From DATEDA01 sp963744255 (GTDB taxonomy: Bacteria; Pseudomonadota; Gammaproteobacteria; Burkholderiales; SG8-39), in assembly GCA_963744255.1 (NCBI GenBank), contig CAVUSZ010000042.1, forward strand, positions 62,001-126,000: a DNA stretch of 64,000 nt. Direction: 5' to 3'. This document shows positions 24,525-33,524 of the stretch, piece by piece (within the stretch, counting starts at the first letter, position 1; the number at the start of each line of letters is the position of its first letter). The notes beneath the pieces were generated by a model. That model saw nothing but the letters and a program-made list of their open reading frames with translations, was not told where the DNA came from and made no database searches. The position numbers were made by a program, and so were the translations under genes.

Positions 24525-25253
24525 TTACTTCTTGTCGCCCTTCTCCGCCTTGGCCGGCTTCTCGGCCTTCTCGGGCTTCGCCGGGGCGGCGGCCTCCGCG
24601 GTCTCCGGCTGCTGCTTCGCCGCCGGCACCTGCGACGCCGGCACGACCTCGGCCACGGCCGCGGCCTCTTCCTCTTCCGTCGGCGCCGCCTTTGGTAGGG
24701 ACGCGGAGGCGACCACCGGGTTATCGCCGCGATGCAGGACCGGCGTCACGCCCGGCGGGAAGGTGAGGTCCTTCACGTGGATCGAGTGGCCGACGGTGAT
24801 CTTCGACAGGTCGACCTCGATGAACTCCGGGAGATCCTTCGGCAGGCAGGTGATCTCGATCTCGTTCATGACGTGGTTGATCACCGCGCCCGCCTCTTTC
24901 ACCGCCGGTGCCAGCTCGGCATGCACGAAGTGCAGCGGCACCCTCACGTGGATCTTCTGGTCCGCGCGCACGCGCTGGAAGTCGACGTGCTGCACCTGCG
25001 GCTTCCAGGGATGCATGTTGATCGCACGCAGCAGCACCTGCTGCTTCTGCCCCTCGAGGCTGAGCGTGATGATCGAGGCGTGGAACGCCTCCCGCCGCGA
25101 CTGCAGGTAGAGCTCGTTGTGGTCGAGCTCGATCGTGAGGGGCGGCTCGGTGCCGCCATACAGGATGCCGGGGACCCGGCCGGCGCGGCGCAGGCGGCGG
25201 CTCGCACCCGTTCCCTGCGCGGCGCGCTTGTTCGCGCTGATCTCGATTTGCAT
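24525..25253 (-). CDS. rplY: 50S ribosomal protein L25/general stress protein Ctc
   Basis: This 242-residue protein has an N-terminal L25 domain (residues 1-92, starting MQIEISANKRAAQGTGASRRLR) that binds 5S rRNA, and a C-terminal TL5/CTC beta domain (to about 190). It ends in a long Ala/Glu/Pro/Lys-rich tail containing short KAEK-like repeats. The start at 25253 is chosen because the conserved L25 sequence begins there; the open frame extends upstream without homology. It follows prs by 61 bases, as usual for betaproteobacteria. Confidence 0.94.
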   Translation of the reverse strand: MQIEISANKRAAQGTGASRRLRRAGRVPGILYGGTEPPLTIELDHNELYLQSRREAFHASIITLSLEGQKQQVLLRAINMHPWKPQVQHVDFQRVRADQKIHVRVPLHFVHAELAPAVKEAGAVINHVMNEIEITCLPKDLPEFIEVDLSKITVGHSIHVKDLTFPPGVTPVLHRGDNPVVASASLPKAAPTEEEEAAAVAEVVPASQVPAAKQQPETAEAAAPAKPEKAEKPAKAEKGDKK

Positions 25254-25314
25254 GACGCACTCCAGTGTTGTCGGCGAGCCCGCGACCAGGCGCCGCCAGT
25301 TTGAGAAGACTTCC

Positions 25315-26265
25315 CTATTCCATGAACAGCGAGGATACGGAGTCCTCGTTCGAGATCCGCAGGATCGTCTCGGCGAGCAGGCCCGCCACCGAGAGCACCC
25401 GGATCTTCTTGCACGCCTGCGCGTCGGCCCGCAGCGGGATCGTGTCGGTGACAACCACCTCGTCGAGCGACGAATCCGCGATCCGCTGCACCGCGCTGCC
25501 CGAGAGCACGGCGTGCGTACAGTACGCTAGTACGCGCGCCGCGCCCTGCTCCTTCAGCGCATCGGCGGCGCGGCACAGCGTGTTCGCGGTGTCGACGATG
25601 TCGTCCATGATCACGCAGGTGCGGCCCTCGACCTCGCCGATGATGTTCATCACCTCCGACACGTTCGGGCGCGGCCGGCGCTTGTCGATGATCGCGAGGT
25701 CGGACTCGAGCCGCTTCGCGAGCGCTCGCGCCCGCACGACACCCCCGACGTCGGGCGAGACCACGATCACGTTCTCGTAGTGGTGCTTCCAAACGTCGCC
25801 AAGCAGCACCGGTGCGGCGTAGATGTTGTCAACCGGCACGTCGAAGAACCCCTGGATCTGGTCGGCGTGCAGGTCCATCGTCAACACCCGGTCGACGCCG
25901 ACCGCGGCGAGCATGTTCGCGACGAGCTTCGCGCTGATCGCGACGCGCGCCGAGCTCGGACGGCGGTCCTGACGCGCGTAGCCGTAGTACGGCATCGCCG
26001 CGGTGATCCGCCCTGCCGACGCACGCCGCAGCGCGTCGACCATGATCAGGAGCTCCATCAGGTTGTCGTTGGTCGGCGTACACGTTGACTGCAACACGAA
26101 CACGTCCTTGCCCCGGACGTTTTCGAAGATCTCCACCATCACCTCGCCGTCGGAGAACTTGCCGACGACCGCGTGGCCGATCGGGATGTTAAGGCGCTTG
26201 ACGACGTTGTGCGCGAGGAGCGGATTCGCGTTCCCCGTGAACACCACCAGGTTCTCGTAGGCCAT
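25315..26265 (-). CDS. prs: Ribose-phosphate pyrophosphokinase (PRPP synthase)
   Basis: This 316-residue class I PRPP synthase makes PRPP from ribose 5-phosphate and ATP for nucleotide, histidine and tryptophan synthesis. Motifs are the flexible ATP loop near YYGYARQDRR, the metal-binding MDLHADQIQGFF, and the PRPP-binding signature VIMDDIVDTANT. Full length agrees with the family. The ATG at 26265 fits homologues; a longer frame extends into the terminator and tRNA region and is not used. Upstream lies the tRNA-Gln terminator, so prs has its own promoter. Confidence 0.95.
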   Translation of the reverse strand: MAYENLVVFTGNANPLLAHNVVKRLNIPIGHAVVGKFSDGEVMVEIFENVRGKDVFVLQSTCTPTNDNLMELLIMVDALRRASAGRITAAMPYYGYARQDRRPSSARVAISAKLVANMLAAVGVDRVLTMDLHADQIQGFFDVPVDNIYAAPVLLGDVWKHHYENVIVVSPDVGGVVRARALAKRLESDLAIIDKRRPRPNVSEVMNIIGEVEGRTCVIMDDIVDTANTLCRAADALKEQGAARVLAYCTHAVLSGSAVQRIADSSLDEVVVTDTIPLRADAQACKKIRVLSVAGLLAETILRISNEDSVSSLFME

Positions 26266-26373
26266 CGCCCGCGCTCTCAGCGTCCCGTCTTGCGCTCGCG
26301 GCGTCGCTACGCCGGAACCTGCGAGCGCGCTTCCGGCGCGCGGCAAGGGTGCTTGCGCCGCGCGCGGTCCATC

Positions 26374-26409
26374 AAAAAACAAGAACAGCCGCAAGCCAGC
26401 TTGCGGCTG
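26374..26409 (-). terminator. Rho-independent terminator after the ispE/tRNA-Gln transcript
   Basis: On the minus strand, 38 bases beyond the tRNA, the stem CAGCCGCAAG / CTTGCGGCTG (10 bp, 4-base loop) is followed by TTCTTGTTTTTTG. This is a strong intrinsic terminator that separates lolB-ispE-tRNA-Gln from prs. Confidence 0.82.
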
Positions 26410-26447
26410 CCGACTCGCTTCCGTCCGATCGCTACGCGATCGGAAAT

Positions 26448-26524
26448 TGGCTGGGGAGGAAGGATTCGAACCCTCGCATGGCGGAATCAAAATCCGCTGC
26501 CTTAACCAGCTTGGCTACTCCCCA
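26448..26524 (-). tRNA. tRNA-Gln (anticodon TTG)
   Basis: The minus strand folds as a 77-base tRNA. The acceptor stem TGGGGAG pairs with CTCCCCA. The anticodon stem is GCGGA / TCCGC with loop TTTTGAT giving anticodon TTG, the T arm carries GGTTCGAATCC, and an encoded CCA is at the 3' end. It decodes CAA/CAG glutamine codons. The position between ispE and prs is a conserved betaproteobacterial landmark. Confidence 0.95.
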
Positions 26525-26534
26525 CCCGTACTCG

Positions 26535-27398
26535 TTACTGCTCGGGGGCGAGCGGGTGACGCTCCAGTCCGCGCACCGCGGCGCCGCGCCACTCAGCGGG
26601 AATACTGGCGGCGACCGCGCGCGCCTCGCTCTCCGATCCGAACGCCGCGAAGACACTTGATCCCGAGCCGCTCATCCGCGCGTCGCCGAAAGCTTTCAGC
26701 CATCCGAGCGCCCGAGCGACCTCCGGGAAGCGCCGGCACGTCTCGGGCTCGAGATCGTTCGCGCCCAGCCCTGCGAAAAAGGCCGTAATTTTGAGCGGTT
26801 TCGTATTTCGTGTCAACGCGTTAGACGCGAAGATTTCGCGCGTGGAGACAGCGACTTGCGGGGTGATCACGACGTACCAAGCGGGACCCAGGTCGAGGGG
26901 GGTCAGCACCTCCCCGATGCCCTCGGCAAACGCATTCCGGCCCAGCAGAAAAAACGGTACGTCTGCCCCCAGGCCAAGCGCGAGGCGGGCCAGTTCCGCA
27001 CGCGCCAGCCCCACGCTCCAGAGCTCGTTCAGCGCGATCAGCGTGGTCGCCGCATCGGAGCTGCCGCCGCCCAGTCCCCCGCCGATTGGGATGCGCTTGT
27101 CGACGCGGATCGTCGCGCCCGCGCCGACGCCGGCTGCTCGCTGAAGCAGCCGTGCAGCGCGCACGGTCAGGTCCTTGTTCTCCGGCACGCCGGCAAGCGG
27201 CGTCGCAAGCCGGACTTCGCCGTCCGCGCTAGGCACGAACTCGAGCGTGTCGCAGAGATCGATGAGATGAAACGCGGTCTGGAGCAGGTGATAGCCGTCC
27301 TCGCGACGCCCGATCACGTGCAGAAAGAGATTCAGCTTCGCCGGCGCCGGCCAGCGGCGTTGCCAGGCGAGCGCCCTCACCGCGGCGGGAGCCGCCAT
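26535..27398 (-). CDS. ispE: 4-diphosphocytidyl-2-C-methyl-D-erythritol kinase
   Basis: This 287-residue GHMP kinase phosphorylates CDP-ME in the MEP isoprenoid pathway. Motifs are PAPAKLNLFLHVIGRREDGYHLL near the N-terminus, the ATP-binding PIGGGLGGGSSDAAT and the C-terminal MSGSGSSVFAAF. Its start overlaps the lolB end by 22 bases, so the two are translationally linked. The tRNA-Gln gene follows 10 bases after its stop. Confidence 0.95.
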   Translation of the reverse strand: MAAPAAVRALAWQRRWPAPAKLNLFLHVIGRREDGYHLLQTAFHLIDLCDTLEFVPSADGEVRLATPLAGVPENKDLTVRAARLLQRAAGVGAGATIRVDKRIPIGGGLGGGSSDAATTLIALNELWSVGLARAELARLALGLGADVPFFLLGRNAFAEGIGEVLTPLDLGPAWYVVITPQVAVSTREIFASNALTRNTKPLKITAFFAGLGANDLEPETCRRFPEVARALGWLKAFGDARMSGSGSSVFAAFGSESEARAVAASIPAEWRGAAVRGLERHPLAPEQ

Positions 27399-27925
27399 TC
27401 GTCGATCACCAGCCGGATATCGAGATCGCCGCGGGCCAGGCGCACGCGCTTGGGCGGCTGCTCGTCGCCGCCCGAGTAGTCGATCAACCAGCCGCGCTGA
27501 CGCAGCTCGGAAAGCCGGTCGCCATCGTAGCGCGTCACCGCTTCCACGCCCTTCTCGGGCCGCCCCTGCACCCAGTCTGGCAGGCCGGCGAGCGGAAGTG
27601 CGTACCCAAGCACCTGCTGGGTGAGCTGCTCCGGATCGCCCGCGCTGTGGCGCTCGCCGCTCGTGGTGACCAGGGTGTAGACGCCGTCACGGCGAATGAT
27701 CTCGGCCACGCCCTGACCGAGCGGCGTCGAGATGATCAGATCGTCGGCGGTGTCGCTATGCCGCCACGAGACGCGGCCGCTCGCCGCCTCGTTGCCATAG
27801 CGCACCGCCACGCGGCCGATGAGCGAGAAGCTTCCGGGCGATGGGGCTTCCGGGGTAACCGCCGCGCAGGATGCGAGGATTGAGGCAAGTCCGGCGAGCA
27901 GCAGGCCAGGGCGGAACGCACGCAT
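27377..27925 (-). CDS. lolB: Outer-membrane lipoprotein receptor LolB
   Basis: This 182-residue protein has a lipoprotein signal with lipobox I-L-A-S-C (acylated Cys20) and the LolB half-barrel fold, with SFSLIGRVAVRYG and the tail RLVIDEWRLPPR. LolB accepts lipoproteins from LolA and inserts them in the outer membrane. It follows a TPR lipoprotein gene by 25 bases and overlaps ispE, the standard lolB-ispE pair of this class. Confidence 0.9.
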   Translation of the reverse strand: MRAFRPGLLLAGLASILASCAAVTPEAPSPGSFSLIGRVAVRYGNEAASGRVSWRHSDTADDLIISTPLGQGVAEIIRRDGVYTLVTTSGERHSAGDPEQLTQQVLGYALPLAGLPDWVQGRPEKGVEAVTRYDGDRLSELRQRGWLIDYSGGDEQPPKRVRLARGDLDIRLVIDEWRLPPR

Positions 27926-27950
27926 CGCCTGTCCGCGCCGACCCCGGCGA

Positions 27951-29741
27951 TTACTGCTTCAAGCGGTGGATCGTCTTGATCAGGACGTCGTTCGACGGCG
28001 TCTTGGCCAGCGCCTCGTCCCAGACCTTCTGCGCCTCGCCGCGCCGGCCGAGCACCCACAGCACCTCGCCGAGGTGCGCGGCGATCTCCGCGTCCTGGCG
28101 GCCGGCGTACGCGCGCCGCAGCTCCTTGAGCGCCTCCTCCGTCTTGCCCTGGCGATAGAGGACCCAGCCCAGGCTGTCGACGATGTAGGAGTCGTCGGGC
28201 GCGAGCTTGAGGGCCTGCTCGATCAAACCCTTGGCCTCGTCGAGCCGCACGTTGCGATCGGCAAGCGAGTAGCCGAGCGCGTTGTAGGCGTGCGCGTGAT
28301 CCGGTTTCAGCTTGATCACCTGGCGCAGGCTCGCCTCGAGGACGTCCATGCGGTCGAGCTTCTCCGCGAGCATCGCGTGATCGTAGAGAAGATCCGGGTT
28401 GTTCGGCAGGTTGTCGAGGCCGCGCTCGACGACCTCGAACGCCTCTTTCGGCTGGTTCGCGTCGCGCAGGAGCTGCGCCTCCGCGATGATGAGCTGCACT
28501 CGCTGGTCGTTGTTGGCAGCGCTAACGCTCTGGAGGTATTTGCGGGCGCCGTCGAGGTTGCCCTGCTTCGACATGACCTGCGCAGTGCGGATCTGCGCCG
28601 GCATGAACTGCTCGCTCCGCGTCACCTCCCCGTACCACTGCAGCGCCTCGGGAAAGCGCTTCTGCTCCTCGGTGACCTGGCCGAGGTAATAGCGCACCGA
28701 GTTGCGGTCGGCGTAACCGAGGTCGAGCAACCGCTTCAGGTTCGACTCGGCGTTCGGCCAGTCCTCGAGCTGCATCGACAGCACCGCGACGGCGAACATG
28801 ACGTCGGTATTGCCCGGATGGTCCTTGATCAGCTGCTCGAATTGCCCGCGCGCCTCGGGGTACTTCTTGTCTGCGACCAGCGCGCGCGCGTACGCGAGGC
28901 GCACCTCCCGCGACTGCGGGTACGTCTTGAGATAGTCCGCGAGCCGGTCGGCCGCGGCGACGTTCGAAGTCTTCTGCAGCAGCGACGCCTCATACAGCAC
29001 CGCGAGCTCCCATTCTGGCGAGAGGCGCCCGGCGGCTCGGATCTCCTTCAGCGCCAACTCGTCCTGGCCGGCGTTGGCAGCAGCCTGCGCGACGGCGAAG
29101 TGCGCCTGCGCGAGATTCGGATAGGACTCCGCGAGGCGCTGCACCACGCGCAGGCTCGTGGTCTTGTCGGGATTGTTGGCGAGCAGGCCGTTCAGCTGCA
29201 GGAACCCGTCCCCGCGGCCTGTGCTCTGCACCGCGAGGACCTTCTGCAGGTACGGCTCGGCCTCGTCGATACGGTTCGCGCGAATCAGCAGGCTCGAGGC
29301 AGTGGCAAGCGCCCGGCTGCTCGACGGGGCCGATTCGGCCCATACCTTCGCCGCGTCGATCGCCGCTTCGGGCATGCGCGCGTGGAGCGCCATTTCCGTC
29401 GCGCGCTCGGCGACGCGCGGGTCGCGCGTACGCTTCGCGAGATCCGCGTAGGCCTGCGCCGAGAGCGCGAGGTTGCCGCGCTGACCGGCGATCTCGGCGA
29501 GCAGGAACTCGTACAGCACCTCGCCCGTGAGGTCCTGATTCGGCAGATCGGGCGTCGGGTCGGGCGCGATTCTACGGCGACCCGCCGAGCCGATCGCATG
29601 CGAGTCCTGGGAGGCCGCCGCCTGCGCTTCCTCCAGGTGCGACGGTGACGCGCACGCCGTGGCGAGCCACGCGGCCGCGGCGACGAGGAGCCACCGCGAA
29701 GTGGCTGGGACGAGGGGTCGCACCAGACTGAAGGGGATCAT
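27951..29741 (-). CDS. Tetratricopeptide-repeat lipoprotein
   Basis: With the start at 29741 this protein has 596 residues. It opens with a lipoprotein signal ending L-A-T-A-C-A-S, so it is probably anchored in the outer membrane facing the periplasm. The rest is a superhelix of TPR units (for example the repeats around AYNALGYSLADRN and DSLGWVLYRQGKTEEALKELRRA). TPR proteins next to lolB are common in this class and may aid outer-membrane or polysaccharide assembly, but the partner is unknown. An upstream 68-codon extension lacks a signal peptide and is rejected. Confidence 0.82.
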   Translation of the reverse strand: MIPFSLVRPLVPATSRWLLVAAAAWLATACASPSHLEEAQAAASQDSHAIGSAGRRRIAPDPTPDLPNQDLTGEVLYEFLLAEIAGQRGNLALSAQAYADLAKRTRDPRVAERATEMALHARMPEAAIDAAKVWAESAPSSSRALATASSLLIRANRIDEAEPYLQKVLAVQSTGRGDGFLQLNGLLANNPDKTTSLRVVQRLAESYPNLAQAHFAVAQAAANAGQDELALKEIRAAGRLSPEWELAVLYEASLLQKTSNVAAADRLADYLKTYPQSREVRLAYARALVADKKYPEARGQFEQLIKDHPGNTDVMFAVAVLSMQLEDWPNAESNLKRLLDLGYADRNSVRYYLGQVTEEQKRFPEALQWYGEVTRSEQFMPAQIRTAQVMSKQGNLDGARKYLQSVSAANNDQRVQLIIAEAQLLRDANQPKEAFEVVERGLDNLPNNPDLLYDHAMLAEKLDRMDVLEASLRQVIKLKPDHAHAYNALGYSLADRNVRLDEAKGLIEQALKLAPDDSYIVDSLGWVLYRQGKTEEALKELRRAYAGRQDAEIAAHLGEVLWVLGRRGEAQKVWDEALAKTPSNDVLIKTIHRLKQ

Positions 29742-29894
29742 CGGACTACACGGAACGCAATCGAAGGGAGTGAGTTTAGGTATATTTGCGAGGAGCGACA
29801 ACCACAAAATCCCCCACTGGGCGCGTGGATCCGGCAGGTCGGGCAAGCGGTCGCGGCCCAGCGATAAGCGTGACTTTCTCCCGCACCCCCACCG

Positions 29895-30707
29895 ATGCCG
29901 GAACTGCCGGAAGTCGAAATCACCCGCCGCGGCATCGAGCCGCATCTCGCGCGGCGCAGGATCACCGCCGTCATCGTTCGCAACCGCGCCTTGCGCTGGC
30001 CGGTGCCGCGCAATCTCGCCGCGCGCCTCCTAGGACGCGAGATCCGCGCGGTCGGGCGGCGTGCGAAGTATCTCCTCTTCGACTGCGGCACCGGAACGCT
30101 CATCCTGCACCTGGGAATGTCGGGGAGTCTCCGGATCGTGCTGCCGGACGAAGCACCTGGTCCCTACGACCACTTCGATCTCGCTGTCGGCGATGTGTCA
30201 GTGCGACTGCGCGACCCGCGGCGGTTCGGCGCCGTGCTCTGGACGGCGGGCGACCCGGCACAGCATCCGCTGCTCGCGCATCTCGGCGTCGAGCCGCTGT
30301 CGGATGCGTTCACCGGCGGGGTGCTGCACGCGGCGATGCGCGGGCGGCGGGTGGCGATCAAGCTCGCGATCATGGATCACCGCATCGTCGCGGGTGTCGG
30401 CAACATCTACGCGAGCGAGAGCCTGTTCCGCGCCGGCATCCACCCGCGGACGCCCGCGCGCCGCGTCTCGGCGGCGCGCTGCGAGCGGCTCGCGAGCGCG
30501 GTCCGGGCGACGCTCGAGGATGCCCTCGCAGCCGGCGGCAGCACGCTGCGCGATTTCGTGCAGTCGGACGGCTCGCCCGGCTACTTCCAGCAGCAGTACC
30601 AGGTGTATGACCGCGCTGGCGAGGCGTGCCGGAACTGTGGCCAGCCGATCCGGCGGGTGGTCCAGGGTCAGCGATCAACCTTTTTTTGCTTGCGCTGTCA
30701 AACTTGA
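29895..30707 (+). CDS. mutM: Formamidopyrimidine-DNA glycosylase
   Basis: This 270-residue canonical MutM has the N-terminus PELPEVEITRRGIEPHL (catalytic Pro2, Glu3), the lysine in RRAKYLLFDC, the H2TH segment VGNIYASESLFRAGIHP and the zinc finger CRNCGQPI...FFCLRC. It excises 8-oxoguanine and formamidopyrimidines. It is divergent from the TPR gene, with a 153-base gap holding both promoters, and is followed by the dynamin-like gene after 36 bases. A second family member lies at 21456. Confidence 0.95.
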   Translation: MPELPEVEITRRGIEPHLARRRITAVIVRNRALRWPVPRNLAARLLGREIRAVGRRAKYLLFDCGTGTLILHLGMSGSLRIVLPDEAPGPYDHFDLAVGDVSVRLRDPRRFGAVLWTAGDPAQHPLLAHLGVEPLSDAFTGGVLHAAMRGRRVAIKLAIMDHRIVAGVGNIYASESLFRAGIHPRTPARRVSAARCERLASAVRATLEDALAAGGSTLRDFVQSDGSPGYFQQQYQVYDRAGEACRNCGQPIRRVVQGQRSTFFCLRCQT

Positions 30708-30743
30708 ACCTTCGTTCTCTCACGGTGATAAAGTAATCGCATC

Positions 30744-32750
30744 ATGGACTTGGCGAGCGCTCCCCAGATTGCCGCTGCGAGCCTGGTGACGCGATTCCAG
30801 GCCTATAGCGCGTGGCGTGCCACCGTGGCAAGCCGGATCACCGCGTATCGCCGCTGGCTGCAAGAGAACGAGCTCACCGATGCGCAGACCGAGCTCAGGA
30901 TCGGCGGCATCCTCGAGCGTCTCGGCGAGGACAAGCTCACGATCGCATTCGTCGCCGAGTTCTCGCGCGGCAAGAGCGAGCTGATCAACGCGATCTTCTT
31001 CGCCGACTACGGCCGGCGGCTGCTACCCTCGTCGAGCGGACGCACCACCATGTGCCCGACCGAGCTGCAGTGGGACTCCGCCGTCTTACCGTGCATCCAG
31101 TTGCTCCCGATCGAGACGCGGGCGACCCATGCCACGACGAGCGAGTTCAAGCGGTTTCCCGACGAGTGGCATGTGGTCCCGCTCGACGTCGGTGACGCGC
31201 AGGGGCTGGTGGAGGCGTTCCAGCAGGTGCGCGAGACGAAGCGGGTCCCGATCGAGGAGGCGAAACACTACGGACTCTTCCTGCAGCACGACTCGAGCAA
31301 GGCCGCCGGCTTCGGCGCCGACGGCATGGTGGAGATTCCCCGCTGGCGGCACGCGGTAATCAACTTCCCGCACCCGCTGCTCGAGCAGGGTCTCGTGATC
31401 CTCGACACGCCGGGCCTGAACGCGATCGGCATCGAGCCCGAGCTCACGCTGAACCTGCTGCCCAACGCGCACGCGGTCCTGTTCATCCTCGCCGTCGATA
31501 CCGGCGTATCGAAGACCGATGCCGACGTATGGAACGACTACATCGTTGCCGTTCCCGGCCGGCAGAAGGGCCGTTACGTCGTCGTCAACAAGATCGATAC
31601 GCTCTGGGACGGGGTGCGCACCGAGGAAGACATCGACGCTGAGGTCGGCGCGCAGATGGCCTGGGTTGGCGACGTGCTGCGGGTACCGATCGACCAGGTG
31701 CTCGCGGTGTCGGCGCAGAAGGGGCTGGTGGCGAAGATCACCGACAACGAGATGCTCCTCGCGCGGAGCCGCCTGCCCGAGCTCGAGCAGACGCTGTCGA
31801 CGCAGCTGATTCCGGGCAAGCAATCGATCGTGCGCGAGGCCACGCGCCACGAGATCGTCGATCTCCTTGCCAACACGTGCTCGATCCTCGAGGCACGCCT
31901 CGCCGGCGTGCTTGAGCAGCTCGTCGAACTCCGCGCCCTGCGCGGCAAGAACCTCGACGTGGTCGAGGAGATGATGCGCAAGGTCCGCGTCGAGAAGGAA
32001 GAGTTCGAGCGCGGATTCGCGCGCTTCCAGGCGACGCGTGACGTGTTCTCGCAGCTCACCAACACGCTCTTCACGCACCTCGGCATGGACGCGCTGAACG
32101 AGCAGTCGCACCGCACATTGAAGGCGATGACTCGCAGCCAGTTCACGCCCAGCCTGCGCGGCGCGATGGCGGGGTACTTCGACGGGATCCGCGCCAAGCT
32201 CGAGCGCGCGGCCGGCGTCATCGCCGAGATCCAGACGATGATGGAAGCGATGTACCGCAAGTTCAGCGAGGAGCACGGCCTGAGGCTCGCCGGGCCGCAG
32301 CGCTTCTCCCTCTTCCGCTACCAGCGGGAGTTCGACCGGCTCGCGCGCAGCTACGCGACTCAGTTCGACACGTTGGGCACGATGCTCACCACCGAGAAGC
32401 TCACCGTGATGCGGCGGTTCTTCGAGACGCTGGCGAGCCAGGTCCGGCGTGTCTACCAGTACGCCAATAAGGAAGCCGAGACCTGGCTCCGCGCCGTGAT
32501 GTCGCCGATGGAGATGCAGATCCGCGAGCACCAGCTCCAGCTCCGGCGACGCCTCGAGTCGATCAAGCGCATCCATCACGCCACCGACGCGCTCGAGGAC
32601 CGGGTGAGCGAGCTCGAGCAGGTGGAGACGACGCTCATGCACCAGCTCGACAGCATTCACCATCTCGCGGCCGAGATCGAGCGGGTGCTCGAGATGGAGC
32701 ACGCGCCGTCCTACGAGGACGAGCGCGAAACTCCCCGCGCCGCGGCCTAG
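30744..32750 (+). CDS. Dynamin-family GTPase (bacterial dynamin-like protein)
   Basis: This 668-residue protein has a GTPase domain with P-loop AEFSRGKS (71-78), switch residues in SGRTTMCPTEL (98-108), a DTPGLN switch II and VVNKIDTLWDG for guanine binding. Long helical, coiled-coil-prone segments follow, consistent with a dynamin stalk and tip. Bacterial dynamins bend or protect membranes. It is found beside mutM in many betaproteobacteria, though a functional link is not known. There is no obvious transmembrane helix; a lipid-binding paddle is likely in the 430-560 region. Confidence 0.85.
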   Translation: MDLASAPQIAAASLVTRFQAYSAWRATVASRITAYRRWLQENELTDAQTELRIGGILERLGEDKLTIAFVAEFSRGKSELINAIFFADYGRRLLPSSSGRTTMCPTELQWDSAVLPCIQLLPIETRATHATTSEFKRFPDEWHVVPLDVGDAQGLVEAFQQVRETKRVPIEEAKHYGLFLQHDSSKAAGFGADGMVEIPRWRHAVINFPHPLLEQGLVILDTPGLNAIGIEPELTLNLLPNAHAVLFILAVDTGVSKTDADVWNDYIVAVPGRQKGRYVVVNKIDTLWDGVRTEEDIDAEVGAQMAWVGDVLRVPIDQVLAVSAQKGLVAKITDNEMLLARSRLPELEQTLSTQLIPGKQSIVREATRHEIVDLLANTCSILEARLAGVLEQLVELRALRGKNLDVVEEMMRKVRVEKEEFERGFARFQATRDVFSQLTNTLFTHLGMDALNEQSHRTLKAMTRSQFTPSLRGAMAGYFDGIRAKLERAAGVIAEIQTMMEAMYRKFSEEHGLRLAGPQRFSLFRYQREFDRLARSYATQFDTLGTMLTTEKLTVMRRFFETLASQVRRVYQYANKEAETWLRAVMSPMEMQIREHQLQLRRRLESIKRIHHATDALEDRVSELEQVETTLMHQLDSIHHLAAEIERVLEMEHAPSYEDERETPRAAA

Positions 32751-32775
32751 CCGATCGACGCGAAGCGCCTCGCCG

Positions 32776-33030
32776 TCAGTTCTTCGCGGCGGTCAGACGC
32801 AGGTACTTCGCGTAGAGCGCCTCGCGACGCTCGACGTGATCGGGGTCATGCGGGATGCAGTCCACCGGGCATACCTTCTGGCATTGCGGGGCGTCGAAAT
32901 GCCCGACGCACTCCGTGCAACGGCCCGGGTCGATGACGTAGATCTCCGGCCCTTGCGAGATGGCGCCGTTCGGGCACTCCGGCTCGCAGACGTCGCAGTT
33001 GATGCATTGATCCGTGATGACGAGCGCCAT
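32776..33030 (-). CDS. YfhL-type 2x[4Fe-4S] ferredoxin
   Basis: This 84-residue ferredoxin carries two cluster motifs: CINCDVCEPECP and the second group CTECVGHFDAPQCQKVCPVDC, with the characteristic longer insertion of the YfhL/Alvin-type ferredoxins (C-x2-C-x8-C-x3-C). It is a low-potential electron carrier in the cytoplasm. It is the end of the minus-strand rsmD-coaD-fdx unit, starting 5 bases after the coaD stop. Confidence 0.93.
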   Translation of the reverse strand: MALVITDQCINCDVCEPECPNGAISQGPEIYVIDPGRCTECVGHFDAPQCQKVCPVDCIPHDPDHVERREALYAKYLRLTAAKN

Positions 33031-33035
33031 CCGCG

Positions 33036-33524
33036 CTACTGGCCTCCGAGCTGCGCGACCTTGGCCTGCAGCCGCGCGTGGATGAGCGGGTGCACGAACT
33101 TCGAGGTGTCGCCGCCGAGCATCGCGATTTCGCGCACGATCGTCGCGGAGATGAACTGGTACTTCTCGTCGGGTGTCATGAACACGGTTTCGACAGCGGG
33201 AATGAGCACCCGGTTCATTCCTGCCATCTGGAACTCGTATTCGAAGTCCGACACCGCGCGTAGCCCCCGCACGATCACGTTCGCCTGCTGGCGCTGGACG
33301 AAGTCGCGGAGCAGCCCGCCGAAGCCCTCGACGGAGATGTTGGGATACGGCTTGAGCACCTCACGCGCGACATCGATGCGCTCGGCGAGCGTGAAGAGCG
33401 GGCGCTTCCCGCGGCTGTCGGCGACGCCCACCACCACGGTGCCGAAGATCGCGGCCGCGCGTCGCACGATGTCCTCATGCCCGCGGGTCAGCGGATCGAA
33501 CGTACCCGGATAGACTGCCTTCAT
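33036..33524 (-). CDS. coaD: Phosphopantetheine adenylyltransferase
   Basis: This 162-residue nucleotidyltransferase makes dephospho-CoA from 4'-phosphopantetheine and ATP. The T/HxGH motifs are GTFDPLTRGHEDIV at the N-terminus and ISATIVREIAMLGGD near the C-terminus. The ATG at 33524 matches family N-termini (MKAVYPGTFDP); the open frame continues 15 codons upstream. It overlaps the rsmD 3' end by 50 bases, more than usual. Confidence 0.94.
   Translation of the reverse strand: MKAVYPGTFDPLTRGHEDIVRRAAAIFGTVVVGVADSRGKRPLFTLAERIDVAREVLKPYPNISVEGFGGLLRDFVQRQQANVIVRGLRAVSDFEYEFQMAGMNRVLIPAVETVFMTPDEKYQFISATIVREIAMLGGDTSKFVHPLIHARLQAKVAQLGGQ

Noticed and set aside
27819..29648. A 609-codon open frame on the plus strand opposite the TPR lipoprotein gene
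   Set aside because: Arg/His/Val/Leu-rich, no motifs, exactly antisense to a clear TPR protein with signal peptide; a frame artefact of high GC.
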